DNA of 64,000 bases from Tragulus kanchil (GCA_022376925.1 JAIOJX010000005.1:9886501-9950500), one strand, 5' to 3'; shown: positions 1 through 11,769, numbered from the stretch's first letter. Program-made: numbers and translations. The notes: generated from the sequence alone by a model not told the origin.

Positions 1-2022
1 TATAAAGTGACAGGAGCAAACAAACCACTGGTCAGAATAAGTGCCCATTGATAGATATTCATACATACTATTTAATACTGACAAAAAATGTTTTAAAGTT
101 ACTTATGATGTTTTCCTTTGATATATGCAATTTCAATTCATCATATTAATTGTACAAGCAAAACAACTAAAATTCAAGTCGAAGTGGGAAGAGATGACAA
201 GTTATAGAGCCATTTTTCCTCTTTGACTTAATAAGGTGAAAAAGGAGACATACATTATAGCCTGTGAAAGAGGGCCTGAAGGAACAAATAATAGATACAA
301 GTTCTTCCTTACTGCGTGATACAAGAAAATTTCTAGAAATTTTGTATTTTGTTTTATAACTCTCCCCATCCACTTTAGTCAGTGACACGATGAGAGGGAG
401 TGTGGGCCATCTTGACATTTTAATTGCTTTAATTTACAAGTCTTTTATATAATGAAGGATGGTTAAAATCAAAGACAAAATCAATTTTATGGCCTTATTG
501 AATGATGATGGATTCATTTGCATGACTGTCGACTCAGGTTATCAAAGGACACAAGCAGTCATCTCATGCTTGTAGTTTAACATTTATGAAGGCCAGTGTG
601 GTGTAAAACCCTGTATGTTTCCTATTGATCTTTTCACATTTGTATACCTTCTACTAACAACACAGAATCTTTGCATAGTAAAAACCTGGGCTGTACCTGT
701 AGACATGAGGATTCGTGTAGAGCTGACCATTTGGACGCATGGTCCAGCATCTAATGGATTCAAGCAACTATGCGTGTGGAGGGCCAGCTGCAGTAGGCAG
801 CACACATGAAGGGTTAGAACAGCTGTGGGGTTTGGTGTCTGTGGGGTCCTGGAGCCCATCCTCCGGAGCCCTATACCAGTTGGCATTTTGTCCTGTAGCC
901 TGTTCTTTAATTAAAGTAAGTGAGTATACCTATAAGATCTGTATTTTCCCTTGATCCTTTTAAATTACCAGGAAAGGGAAATATATATGCAGACTAGCTC
1001 CATGACAGGATTCAGTCAAGCTGAAATGTACCCTTTGGGAATTCACAAATGGAGTATTTCTAACTTCTTCCTCGGCACAGTTGTAAAATCTGACCATGAA
1101 CTACAAAGAAATTTGTTTTCTTTTTCTTCACAGGTATATAAAGTGACAGGAGCAAACAAACCACTGGTCAGAATAAGTGCCCATTGATAGATATTCATAC
1201 ATACTATTTAATACTGACAAAAAATGTTTTAAAGTTACTTATGATGTTTTCCTTTGATATATGCAATTTCAATTCATCATATTAATTGTACAAGCAAAAC
1301 AACTAAAATTCAAGTCGAAGTGGGAAGAGATGACAAGTTATAGAGCCATTTTTCCTCTTTGACTTAATAAGGTGAAAAAGGAGACATACATTATAGCCTG
1401 TGAAAGAGGGCCTGAAGGAACAAATAATAGATACAAGTTCTTCCTTACTGCGTGATACAAGAAAATTTCTAGAAATTTTGTATTTTGTTTTATAACTCTC
1501 CCCATCCACTTTAGTCAGTGACACGATGAGAGGGAGTGTGGGCCATCTTGACATTTTAATTGCTTTAATTTACAAGTCTTTTATATAATGAAGGATGGTT
1601 AAAATCAAAGACAAAATCAATTTTATGGCCTTATTGAATGATGATGGATTCATTTGCATGACTGTCGACTCAGGTTATCAAAGGACACAAGCAGTCATCT
1701 CATGCTTGTAGTTTAACATTTATGAAGGCCAGTGTGGTGTAAAACCCTGTATGTTTCCTATTGATCTTTTCACATTTGTATACCTTCTACTAACAACACA
1801 GAATCTTTGCATAGTAAAAACCTGGGCTGTACCTGTAGACATGAGGATTCGGTGTAGAGCTGACCATTTGGACGCATGGTCCAGCATCTAATGGATTCAA
1901 GCAACTATGCGTGTGGAGGGCCAGCTGCAGTAGGCAGCACACATGAAGGGTTAGAACAGCTGTGGGGTTTGGTGTCTGTGGGGGTCCTGGAGCCCATCCT
2001 CCAAGAATCCTGAGCCCTATAC
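1..2022. repeat. Direct duplication 1 (copies 1-877 and 1137-2022)
   Basis: Sequence from the window start to about 877 recurs from 1137 to about 2022, offset 1136. The first copy probably begins upstream of the window. Differences seen are a one-base insertion near 1851 and loss of about nine bases close to the end of the first copy (near 864), just before homology stops. The 259 bases between the copies (878-1136) have no second copy here. The duplicated sequence itself holds no repeat or gene that I recognise. Judged an unmerged assembly overlap rather than biology. Confidence 0.95.
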
Positions 2023-3898
2023 ATTTTGCTTTTGAAATGATGCTTTGTTTATCCATATGATTACTTGCCATGTACAGACATAGAGAGCTCATTGTTTCTG
2101 GGTATCATTCAAAGGGAAACAAGTTGGTTTAATACTCCATCATGGTTTAATCAGAAATATAGATAAAGCTTTGCTCTGTTTGAATTTATCCTTTATTCCA
2201 TCTGAGCCCTATTTTAGAGGTGGGGGGAGAATGGAGGAAGGTGAGATGACATAATAATATATACTATTCATTTATTCAGCAGATACTTATTTAGAAATTA
2301 AGACAGTTTTTAGATCCTTGGGGTACATCATTGATCAAAACAAAAACACCTTCACCGTCATGAACTTTAATTTCTTAAAGCGGGTAATGGACAATAAACA
2401 GTACAATAGCTAAGTACATTGTATAGCATTTCATAGGTTAAGCGTTAAGGCAAAAATAAGTAAAGCAAACTAAGAGCATATGGGGGCCAAGAAAGGGGTG
2501 GGTTGCAGGATAGATAACACTGAAAAGAGGAAGTGTGAACAACGTTCTGTAAAGTAGGGGGGGCGTGAGCAGTGTCCGCGTGGGGTGGAGGACAAGGCAG
2601 AGTGCGCGGAAGGGCAGCCAGCATTCAGGCCCTGAGTCAGGTGTGTTTAGGAGCTGGCAAGGAGCCCCGGGTGGCTGGAGAGGAGCGAATCAAGTAGCAG
2701 GAGGGAACAAACGATGGCTGGCTTGCAGAGGGTCCCGTGGCCACTGCCCACTCTTGGTGAAACGGGTGCAGGGCATTCCTGCGAAGGAGGAGTAACTGCA
2801 TGTTATCAAAGGACACAAGCAGTCATCTCATGCTTGTAGTTTAACATTTATGAAGGCGGGTGTAAAACCCTGTATGTTTCCTATTGATCTTTTCACATTT
2901 GTATACCTTCTACTAACAACACAGAATCTTTGCATAGTAAAAACCTGGGCTGTACCTGTAGACATGAGGATTCGTGTAGAGCTGACCATTTGGACGCATG
3001 GTCCAGCATCTAATGGATTCAAGCAACTATGCGTGTGGAGGGCCAGCTGCAGTAGGCAGCACACATGAAGGGTTAGAACAGCTGTGGGGTTTGGTGTCTG
3101 TGGGGGTCCTGGAGCCCATCCTCCAAGAATCCTGAGCCCTATACATTTTGCTTTTGAAATGATGCTTTGTTTATCCATATGATTACTTGCCATGTACAGA
3201 CATAGAGAGCTCATTGTTTCTGGGTATCATTCAAAGGGAAACAAGTTGGTTTAATACTCCATCATGGTTTAATCAGAAATATAGATAAAGCTTTGCTCTG
3301 TTTGAATTTATCCTTTATTCCATCTGAGCCCTATTTTAGAGGTGGGGGGAGAATGGAGGAAGGTGAGATGACATAATAATATATACTATTCATTTATTCA
3401 GCAGATACTTATTTAGAAATTAAGACAGTTTTTAGATCCTTGGGGTACATCATTGATCAAAACAAAAACACCTTCACCGTCATGAACTTTAATTTCTTAA
3501 AGCGGGTAATGGACAATAAACAGTACAATAGCTAAGTACATTGTATAGCATTTCATAGGTTAAGCGTTAAGGCAAAAATAAGTAAAGCAAACTAAGAGCA
3601 TATGGGGGCCAAGAAAGGGGTGGGTTGCAGGATAGATAACACTGAAAAGAGGAAGTGTGAACAACGTTCTGTAAAGTAGGGGGGGCGTGAGCAGTGTCCG
3701 CGTGGGGTGGAGGACAAGGCAGAGTGCGCGGAAGGGCAGCCAGCATTCAGGCCCTGAGTCAGGTGTGTTTAGGAGCTGGCAAGGAGCCCCGGGTGGCTGG
3801 AGAGGAGCGAATCAAGTAGCAGGAGGGAACAAACGATGGCTGGCTTGCAGAGGGTCCCGTGGCCACTGCCCACTCTTGGTGAAACGGGGTGCAGGGCA
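1674..3898. repeat. Direct duplication 2 (copies 1674-2774 and 2802-3898)
   Basis: The right part of the previous duplication continues and is copied again at offset 1128, so the segment near 540-877 exists three times (about 540-877, 1674-2022, 2802-3150). The 27-base spacer 2775-2801 vaguely resembles a damaged reading of what follows the second copy near 3899. A chain of overlapping copies is what successive unmerged pieces would give. The duplicated DNA includes a minus-strand L2 fragment. Confidence 0.95.
2255..2774 (-). mobile_element. L2 LINE 3' region fragment (first copy)
   Basis: It begins with the reverse complement of the L2 3' end (a run like cattcattcag followed by a dacay of the usual 'gagcacctactatgtgcc' text) and continues into the purine-rich body typical of reversed L2. 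Old and diverged. It belongs to duplication 2, and this copy is cut at its right end. Confidence 0.65.
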
Positions 3899-4180
3899 GG
3901 GATTTGGCCACAAGAGTGACATGATCTGACATAGATTTTAAAAGGGTCCTTGGGGCTGCTGTGTTAAGGACAAGTTGCAACAGGGCCAGGAGGATGCCAG
4001 GAGCTGGGCTGGAAGCTCTGCGCTGATCCAGAGAGATGGTGCCAGCTCAGCAGGAGCAGCGAGAAGCCCTCAGAGGCTGTATGCAGTTGAAGGTGTAGCC
4101 TGTAGGCTTCTGTGGTGGCTCAAGTGTGGATTGTGGGAGGAGAGGCACAAAGAGGTTTGGCCTGAGCCGCCAGAAGGATA
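3385..4180 (-). mobile_element. L2 LINE fragment (longer copy)
   Basis: Same element as at 2255-2774, here continuing past the duplication boundary. Text such as 'gagtgacatgatctgacat' near 3914 matches the well-known reversed L2 body that includes 'agtgacatgatcagatt'. Non-coding and ancient. The following segment at 4188 looks like the same L2 continuing. Confidence 0.65.
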
Positions 4181-4189
4181 GAAGGACCA

Positions 4190-4370
4190 TTTAGGGACAT
4201 GGGCGGGGGCACGGTGATCAAGAGTGCAGAGAGAGACCTGGCAAATGTGAGAGGTCAACCAGACATCCGAGTGGAGGAATCCAGTAAGCAGGCATACAAG
4301 TCTAAGGTTAAAATGAGGTCTAGTCCAGGAACAAATATTTGAGTTGCCAACATATACAGAGAGAGGGCCC
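4190..4370 (-). mobile_element. L2 fragment
   Basis: 'gacatccgagtggaggaatc' near 4263 corresponds to the reversed L2 text about a peptide-less region ('gacatccaagtggagatgtc'). It is a continuation of the L2 at 3385-4180. A second copy lies at about 5293-5473. Confidence 0.6.
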
Positions 4371-4374
4371 TTGT

Positions 4375-4595
4375 AGAGGACTTTATCAGTTTTTGCTCAT
4401 TTATGTTTCATAATAACCCTATGATGTTGGCATGGTTATTCCTCTCTTTATTTTATCCATACGGGAACTAAGCCACAAAGAGACTACGTAATTTACCAAA
4501 GGCAATGAAGCAATGAAGCTAGCAAGGGGACAAAGAGGAAGAACTGGAATTCAGATCCTGGCATTACAATCTATGTTTTAATGCCCATGGTTTAT
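4375..4595 (-). mobile_element. MIR SINE
   Basis: The reversed MIR core is readable: 'ataaccctatgatgttggca', then 'gggaactaagccacaaagag', then 'ggaattcagatcctggcatt'. This matches the usual order of MIR in minus orientation. Diverged, as expected for an old mammalian SINE. Duplicated at 5478-5698. Confidence 0.75.
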
Positions 4596-5292
4596 TACAA
4601 GAGCGCAAGCTTGTGTTATCAGCTTTGCTTTGAGGTTATGTTGGAAGCGGAACATGGCTAAGGGAAAGAAAGAAGCAGAACCGCGTACATCTTAACTCAG
4701 TATTTTAAAAATTATTTGGCTTGGATTCACTCTACCACCTCACATAAATATCAGAAATTAGAATAAAATGTTCCTCGAAGTACCTTATACATCACACGTG
4801 TTCTCTGATGTTTTCTGTCGTATCCTATTCCATCGCTTCCGACGCCTTTTTATTCTAAAATATTTTGGCTATAAAAATGCTCATTTTAATCCATCTAAAT
4901 GATTATATAATAAAACCCTCAGCTGACAAAAATTCCTTGATTGATAGTTTTACAGGAGGGATTTCTGAACTCAGAAAAAGCTTTTGCAAGGAAATCCCTC
5001 TTCGGTACACCCAACAACCCCGTTAAGAGTATGGGCAATTCATTCTCTTACCTGGGGGTGAATCAAGGTAAATGAGAAAACACACAAGGTCAGGGCCAAC
5101 TTAGCTACTGGACACTGTAGACACAGAGCCCAGACTCGCCATACATTTAGAGGCCCATGAGAATACTTTAATTTCTTTTAAACTCAGAAGTAAAGATAAA
5201 TATAATCCAGCCTGTTTTACATGAAAAAAAATCTAAACTATAGAGAAGTGAGCTGTCGCAGGCTTTTGGTGGCCAAAAAATGAGCAAAAACA

Positions 5293-5473
5293 TTTAGGGA
5301 CATGGGCGGGGGCACGGTGATCAAGAGTGCAGAGAGAGACCTGGCAAATGTGAGAGGTCAACCAGACATCCGAGTGGAGGAATCCAGTAAGCAGGCATAC
5401 AAGTCTAAGGTTAAAATGAGGTCTAGTCCAGGAACAAATATTTGAGTTGCCAACATATACAGAGAGAGGCCCT
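5293..5473 (-). mobile_element. L2 fragment (duplicate copy)
   Basis: Second copy of the L2 piece at 4190-4370, produced by duplication 3. Confidence 0.6.
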
Positions 5474-5477
5474 TGTA

Positions 5478-5698
5478 GAGGCCTTTATCAGTTTTTGCTC
5501 ATTTATGTTTCATAATAACCCTATGATGTTGGCATGGTTATTCCTCTCTTTATTTTATCCATACGGGAACTAAGCCACAAAGAGACTACGTAATTTACCA
5601 AAGGCAATGAAGCAATGAAGCTAGAAAGGGGGACAAAGAGGAAGAACTGGAATTCAGATCCTGGCATTACAATCTATGTTTTAATGCCCATGGTTTAT
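5478..5698 (-). mobile_element. MIR SINE (duplicate copy)
   Basis: Copy of the MIR at 4375-4595 inside duplication 3, nearly identical to it. An independent MIR insertion would not match this closely. Confidence 0.75.
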
Positions 5699-6499
5699 TA
5701 CAAGAGCGCAAGCTTGTGTTATCAGCTTTGCTTTGAGGTTATGTTGGAAGCGGAATATGGCTAAGGGAAAGAAAGAAGCACCACCGCGTACATCTTAACT
5801 CAGTATTTTAAAAATTATTTGGCTTGGATTCACTCTACCACCTCACATAAATATCAGAAATTAGAATAAAATGTTCCTCGAAGTACCTTATACATCACAC
5901 GTGTTCTCTGATGTTTTCTGTCGTATCCTATTCCATCGCTTCCGACGCCTTTTTATTCTAAAATATTTTGGCTATAAAAATGCTCATTTTAATCCATCTA
6001 AATGATTATATAATAAAACCCTCAGCTGACAAAAATTCCTTGATTGATAGTTTTACAGGAGGGATTTCTGAACTCAGAAAAAGCTTTTGCAAGGAAATCC
6101 CTCTTCGGTACACCCAACAACCCCGTTAAGAGTATGGGCAATTCATTCTCTTACCTGGGGGTGAATCAAGGTAAATGAGAAAACACACAAGGTCAGGGCC
6201 AACTTAGCTACTGGACACTGTAGACACAGAGCCCAGACTCGCCATACATTTAGAGGCCCATGAGAATACTTTAATTTCTTTTAAACTCAGAAGAAAAAAT
6301 AAATATAATCCAGCCTGTTTTACATGTCTTTATAACAACACATATAAATATTTTATAATAGTTGCTAAACTATAGCTTAAAATTTTTTGTGGTAAAGGAG
6401 CTCACAAAAACAAACATGCTTAGAACCCACAAAAGTCATAATGAAGCTCTGTAAAGAGTGGAGAGAGAAGCAGTGATAAAAAAAAATATTTTTCAGTGC

Positions 6500-6665
6500 A
6501 GGATGGTACCTCTAGGGATATATTCTGGAGCTAGGCTTTTGAGATTCAAATCCCTACGTAATCACTTAGTAGTTGTGTGGCCTTCGGCAAGACCTTTAAA
6601 CTCATCTTGCCTCAGTTTTCTCACCTGTAAAATGGGACTGATAATGGTCACCTTAGAGGTTTGTT
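6500..6665 (+). mobile_element. MIR SINE, split by a younger SINE
   Basis: Reads through the MIR landmarks 'tagttgtgtggccttcggca', 'ctcagttttctcacctgtaa' and 'aatgggactgataatggtca'. It is interrupted by the Bov-A-type SINE at 6670-6866. The short MIR tail resumes after it ('attcctgccacgtag', near 6890). Confidence 0.85.
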
Positions 6666-6669
6666 TTAA

Positions 6670-6866
6670 AGTCTCTTTGAGACCCTGTGGACTGTAGTCT
6701 TCGAGGCTCCTCTGTCGATGGGATTCTCCAGGCAAGAATATTTTGCAGTGGGTAGCCATTTCCTTCTCCAGGAGATCTTCCCAACTCAGGGAAGACAGAA
6801 ACTCTTGTCTCCTCTGTCCTCTGCATTGCAGTCAGATTCTTTACAACTGAGCCACCAGGGACTTAT
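6670..6866 (-). mobile_element. Bov-A/Bov-tA-type SINE
   Basis: Minus orientation: the body 'ctgtggactgtagtcttcga' through 'ctccaggagatcttcccaac' ends in the reversed tRNA-like head 'ctgagccaccagggact'. Inserted into the MIR at 6500-6665, which makes it the younger element. Confidence 0.85.
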
Positions 6867-8169
6867 TAAACTTGGAAAAACTTAGACTAATTCCTGCCAC
6901 GTAGTCTGTAGTCACTAGAGAAGTGAAGAATGAACTCTTTTATTCCACAGTGTCTCTCTGTTCTGCCTCACATTTGTTCTATTCTTCTAAGATGCCACCA
7001 AAAAAAAAAAAAAAGATGCCCCTCTAGGTACCACATCCTACAAGTCCAGAGCTACAGCTTCAGAAAGTCTCACATCAGGAACAAATTTTCTCAACTAAAC
7101 TTTAATTCCATTCAGTTCTTCTTGCTTTTACTACTGAATGAATGGGACTTGCCCCAGATGAGATAGTCACCCTCAAACTCTGAAAGTTAAGGAAATTTGC
7201 ATTGGCAATAGTCTATCTTCTGACTAGAGTTTGAGTGGATCATCTTTGAAAGGGTCTTTTGCAAATGGCCACGTGGAAATGGCCATCTGAGGAAACACAT
7301 GCTGGACTTTCCAGAAATCCTCTGAACTTGGAGATGTTGTGAAGGAAAGAGAAAAAGAAGAGCAGAGCAAATGTAAATGGAGAAAAAAAGAGTGAAACAG
7401 AGAGAGAAAAAACAAAACTCAGTTTGAAAAGACCATTCATATATGTCAGGGGAGTACATCAAAAATCATAGAATCTTGACTTTTAAGAGTCAAGAGGATT
7501 ACCTTCTTGTTTCTGAATAATCAACACCAGGATTTTGTGATGGTTTTGGAGATTTGTTTGTGTCAGTATCTGAGCCTGCTGCTTATGAGCTGAACTGTCA
7601 AAACTTCTAAGTCAGGGAGAACACTCTCTGCCTAATCTTCATTGTTACTTTGAGCACCAAATGGGAAAATGCCTTGCCGAGAGCTAAGTGCTATAAAAAG
7701 GCAAGAAACAGATGAAGTCTGGGTGAATGGGACAGCTTAAATGTCTAGCTCTAGCACAGGAATAGAAATGCAAAAAATAGACTAATTCTAGTCTAAAATG
7801 TTGCTTCTGTCATGGCCAAATATTCAATACAGCCTAGTAGTCTCGAAAGACTGAAAACAGCACCTACCTGTTTGTAGGCTTAGGCTATGTTCACACCTTC
7901 ACTGCCAGTCTCATTATTGTATGAAATGTGATCACGCTTGGATAGTATTGTCCATCTGTAAGAAGCAAAGTGCTGGAATTTTTCCAAGCGTTTGTGAACT
8001 GCAGGACTTTTTCACATCTTAGTGTAGTCCCAGGCTACCTTCAGCTTTCCATTTGACCATAACCCTTGAGAAAGTACCTGCCATATTCAAGCTACAAGTA
8101 AGATGTGCTTCACTGCACACTAGATCTACTAGCCAGTGCCTTGCGGGGTATTCAACAGACTCAGCCTTC
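6867..8169. other. Unassigned non-coding stretch
   Basis: It contains the end of the split MIR (to about 6910), an A14 run at about 7001-7014 and otherwise AT-rich unique sequence. I see no repeat, exon or regulatory site I can support. The open frames at 7187-7462 overlap each other and show no recognisable protein. Confidence 0.5.
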
Positions 8170-8396
8170 AGCAGTTGTTGTTGTTTAGTTGCTAAGTCGT
8201 GTCCGACTCTTTGTGACCCCATGGACTGCACCAGACTTCTCTGGCAAGAAAGCTGGAGTGGCGGCAGTTCCCTGGCAAGAAAGCTGGAGTGGATTGCCAT
8301 TCTCTCCTCCAGGGGATCTTCCCGATTCAGGGATCAAACCCACGTCTCCAGCAGTGGCAGGTGGATTCTTCACCACTGATCCTCCGGGGAAGCCCT
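8170..8396 (-). mobile_element. Bov-A/Bov-tA-type SINE with internal 31-bp repeat
   Basis: Runs from 'ttgttgttgtttagttgcta' through the BovB-derived body to the reversed tRNA-like head at 'cctccggggaagccc'. The segment at 8241-8261 recurs at 8272-8292 (period 31), an internal tandem duplication that is not part of the normal element. The reading frame 8189-8929 starts inside this SINE. Confidence 0.85.
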
Positions 8397-10300
8397 GGCC
8401 TTCCGCAGACTCTCTGTCAAATAGTTCTTCTTTCACAGTCTCCTCTCTCCTCTTCTTCCTACTCTCTCTCTTCCCCTCAGTTGAATGTCCTACTTATGTA
8501 TTTGACCTTAAAAAACAGGAGCCGAGGTTTCAAGGCAGAACCTTCATCTCAGAGAAAGAGTGGGTTAAGTGTCCTCAGCGTATCTGCGGAAGTCCAGCGC
8601 CGCTGGTCCCCTCCCACTCCAACCATAGAATTACGTTTGCACAGCTGTGGAGCCGGCTGCCCCGTGTTCACTGCAGATCTCACAGCACACTGCTTTCCAG
8701 CAGCATCCTTGCTATATCTGGTCGGGACGCTGGCAGTAATCAGCTAAGAAGAAAGGATTTCAATAAAAAAATTGACGTCTACCAGCAGTTTTGGGATAGG
8801 GCTCAGAACGGCCCTACATATAAGGAAACTTCTCAAATTGTTCTGGAAAAAATTTCTCCCTGTTCAATTTGCTCAGTAGAAACAGAACAGGCAGAAACAC
8901 AATTAGGAGTGACAAGGGGGTTATTTTGATTCTTTTCTTTTTTGTCTTTGACTTGGACAGCTTGGAGGCTCCCTCTGAACTATGGATTTTATTTATGTAA
9001 CAGAAACATTTTTCAGCCAATATCTGGGTCTGGAGCTTTGATGGAGCTATAGATCACACCAAATTTTGGTTGATCGTAGATTTCCCTTTTACATAATTTA
9101 TTTTGCCACAGAACTTTCACGAGTGTATTTTACTGCATTTTGACATCAAAAGATTAGCTAGTAGACTTTAAGCAAATTAAATGCTTGATACATTATTACA
9201 ATTTTGTAAAACCTCACAGTGACTGAATCTTTCTTCAAGTTGTAAAATGCCTGAGGTAGTTTTCTTTTATCCATTCATGGAAGAAATTCATTCTAAATAT
9301 GCAGGAATAAATCATTAGTGTGGTTTCTGACATTTCAGCCCAAGATGGGCCTTATTACCCCATGTATCACTCAGTTCTCACCACAGAAATCCTCCCTATT
9401 TTATGAACAAAACAAACAGCTTGATCAATGGTCACTGTAATTTATGCTTGGTTTGTTTGTTAGTTAATTCAAAAATTCTTCTTTGTTTTTCAACGTATAT
9501 TTATATGTTTGCATCTGTTGTTCAGATCATATTCCCTTCAGGTAACTCAAGAACACTTACATTTCTCAAAATAGAAAAGATGCTCCTATTTCACTTGCCC
9601 ACCAGGTCTGGGTCAAACCACGTCCTCCCTTGTCTCATGAGTGGCAGCCACATAAATGGAAGAGTGTGGTAAGTCTCAGACCACCTGAACCATCCATAAA
9701 AATAACACCAGGTCAACCCAAAGTAAGCCAAGATCAGCCTTCAACTCACTTCATTGGCCTCTTGGTTCCAGCTCATATAATATGATCTGTATGAACAATT
9801 TCTGCTGTATAGTTACCTCGTAAAGAAATACATCATCTGCTGAGTCCTTTCATAAACCCAATTACTGGAACAATTCAACAGAGTTATAGCTACTAGGATC
9901 TGCATCCTCTCTTCTTCTGATTCTACTTATTAAAGACACTGAATTGGAAATACTGCAGTGGAAAGAAACAGTGACTGAATTTAGCCAACATAGAGAAGAC
10001 GGGTGTCATCACTCACCCAGGCATAATGTTAGTTCTCTCTTACTGCTGTGCCATCAGCTTCATTTATTATAGGTGATTTGTCTAAAGAAAAACTTATAAG
10101 CAGGCACTTTGTACACAAATATGAATATATTTTCAATATCTCACTGACTTATTTCTGAAAAATTATACATGATTCATTCAAAAGTATTAGTTGGCTATTT
10201 CATTTAAATTCAACCATCACAGTACTTTGATGGCTAAAATCTTTGGTGGCAAGTCTCAGAGAGTGAAAAAAAAAAAAAAACAGTTCATAAAATATATCAT
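8397..10300. other. Unassigned non-coding stretch
   Basis: 8500-8740 is GC-richer than its surroundings, with several CpGs. The rest is AT-rich, with an A14 run near 10267. I recognise no element or exon. The long frame 8189-8929 (246 codons) is partly reversed SINE and shows no known domain, so I do not call it a gene. Confidence 0.45.
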
Positions 10301-10595
10301 TAATTCAGTTCAGTCGCTCAAGTCATGTCCAACTCTTTGCAACCCCATGGACTTCCCTGTCCTTCACCATCTCCTGGAGCTTGCTCAGACTCATGCCATT
10401 GACTCAATGATGCCATCCACCCATCTTGTCCTCTGTCCTCCCTCTCTCCTTCTACCATTTATTTTTCCCAGCATCAAAGTCTTTTCCAGTGAGTCATCTC
10501 TTCCCATTAGGTGGCCAAGGTATTGGAGCTTCAGCTTCAGCATTAATCCTTCTAGTGAATATTCAGGGTTAATTGCCTTTAGAATTATCATTAAT
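10300..10595 (-). mobile_element. 5'-truncated BovB (RTE) LINE fragment
   Basis: The plus strand shows the reversed BovB 3' part: 'agttcagtcgctcaagtcat' near 10308, then 'atgatgccatccacccatct'. On the minus strand the frame 10391-10591 still reads the C-terminal end of the BovB reverse-transcriptase protein, with 'INPEYSLEGLMLKLKLQYLG' followed by 'DSLEKTLMLGKI'. It is a short dead fragment lacking the endonuclease and most of the RT. Followed by an AT-rich tail near 10590-10630. Confidence 0.9.
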
Positions 10596-10677
10596 TAATA
10601 TTATTAATTAATAATAGATAAAAATATGTTATTGGGGGAAAAATTCAAGTTGTGAAAGATGCAATGCCTTTTAGCTT

Positions 10678-10890
10678 CATGTGTGTGTACTAAGTCATGT
10701 CCGACTCTTTTGACCCCATGGACTGTAGCCCATCAGGCTTATCATGGAATTTCCCAGGCAGGGATACTGGGGTGGGCTGCCATTTCCTTCTCCAGGGGAT
10801 CTTCCCGACCCAGGGATCAAACCTGTGTCACCTGCAGCTCCTGCACTGGCAGGTGGATTCTTTACCACTGAGCCACCTTGGAAGCCCTTT
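10678..10890 (-). mobile_element. Bov-A/Bov-tA-type SINE
   Basis: Full-length-looking minus-oriented element, from 'taagtcatgtccgactcttt' to 'ctgagccaccttggaagccc'. An extra 'cctgcagctc' segment lies before the tRNA-like head. Confidence 0.88.
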
Positions 10891-11762
10891 AACTTCATAC
10901 AAGGCTCAGGCCAGTAGGGATTCATATTAAATTTATTATCTCAGGCAGAGTTCAAGTGGTGATACTGGTTTTGAGAAGAAATCATATGTTATAATAAAAG
11001 CTAGAAAGAGGCCAAGTAGAGAAGCAGATGCGGTGTTCCAATGAAAGCCTTCCTGTAACCACAGCCCATCATTCAGAACTGGGGAAGAATGAGAATCTGC
11101 TAGTACATTGAATCAAAAATTAATATTTAGTGCATTCACTGCAACTGGGTAAAAACACTCCACTCTGGTGCGTGTGAAAGCTTGTGTGATTCTCTTTCCA
11201 GTTGGTAATTCTCAGTGGACTTCGTTCTCTTTCAGTCTCTAGAAACCTCAATTCCTGTCCAATAACACCAGTGAATCTTGAATGCATGCGGGTGTCTTTT
11301 TTAAAATTATAACTCCTTTCATCTCCCTTGTATTTGCTCTTCAGTGGCCTAAGGAAAAACCATTGTGTTATTACGTGAGCTCATAAAAACATACATTTTT
11401 TTTTTCCCACATAAGACCTCAGTTTCCTTCCATAAATCTGTTGCTGGGATTCATCAGTTTCTTCTTCCCCTGAGGAAAACAGCTTCAAGCCTTAGGTTCA
11501 CATAATTCCTCCCATTGCATTCCTACCTCTGCCTAGTGTTAAGATAAAATGCCGCACTGGGAGGCAGGTCTAGAGGTCATGTAGTTAGCAACAGATAAAG
11601 AAATATGGAGGCAAGGCAAAGGTAAAACTCTGATCTTCCTAGGGATAAATCAACTACTGATTTGTAGTACATCATCAAACAGGAGAAAAATGCCTGAGGA
11701 CCATTGGTTCCTGTGGGGTCAGATGTACCGACCCTTCTGACTGCTCTGGAAACACTGTGTGT
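10891..11762. other. Unassigned non-coding stretch
   Basis: Ordinary AT-rich sequence with a T run near 11397-11405. Nothing recognised. Confidence 0.5.
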
Positions 11763-11769
11763 AGAGGAA

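Larger units (their letters stand above)
4188..6326. repeat. Direct duplication 3 (copies 4188-5223 and 5291-6326)
   Basis: Two copies at offset 1103 differ by a few bases (near 4680/5780 and, close to the copy end, near 5190/6292). The 67-base spacer 5224-5290 looks like a corrupted version of the genuine right flank at about 6365-6415: both share 'ctaaactatag' followed by a similar T-rich then A-rich run. This argues for low-quality sequence at a contig end. Contents are an L2 fragment and a MIR. Confidence 0.95.

Noticed and set aside
8189..8929. Longest open frame (246 codons, plus strand).
   Set aside because: Its first third is reversed SINE sequence and the rest has no domain or splice context. 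It is most likely a chance frame through a GC-rich patch.
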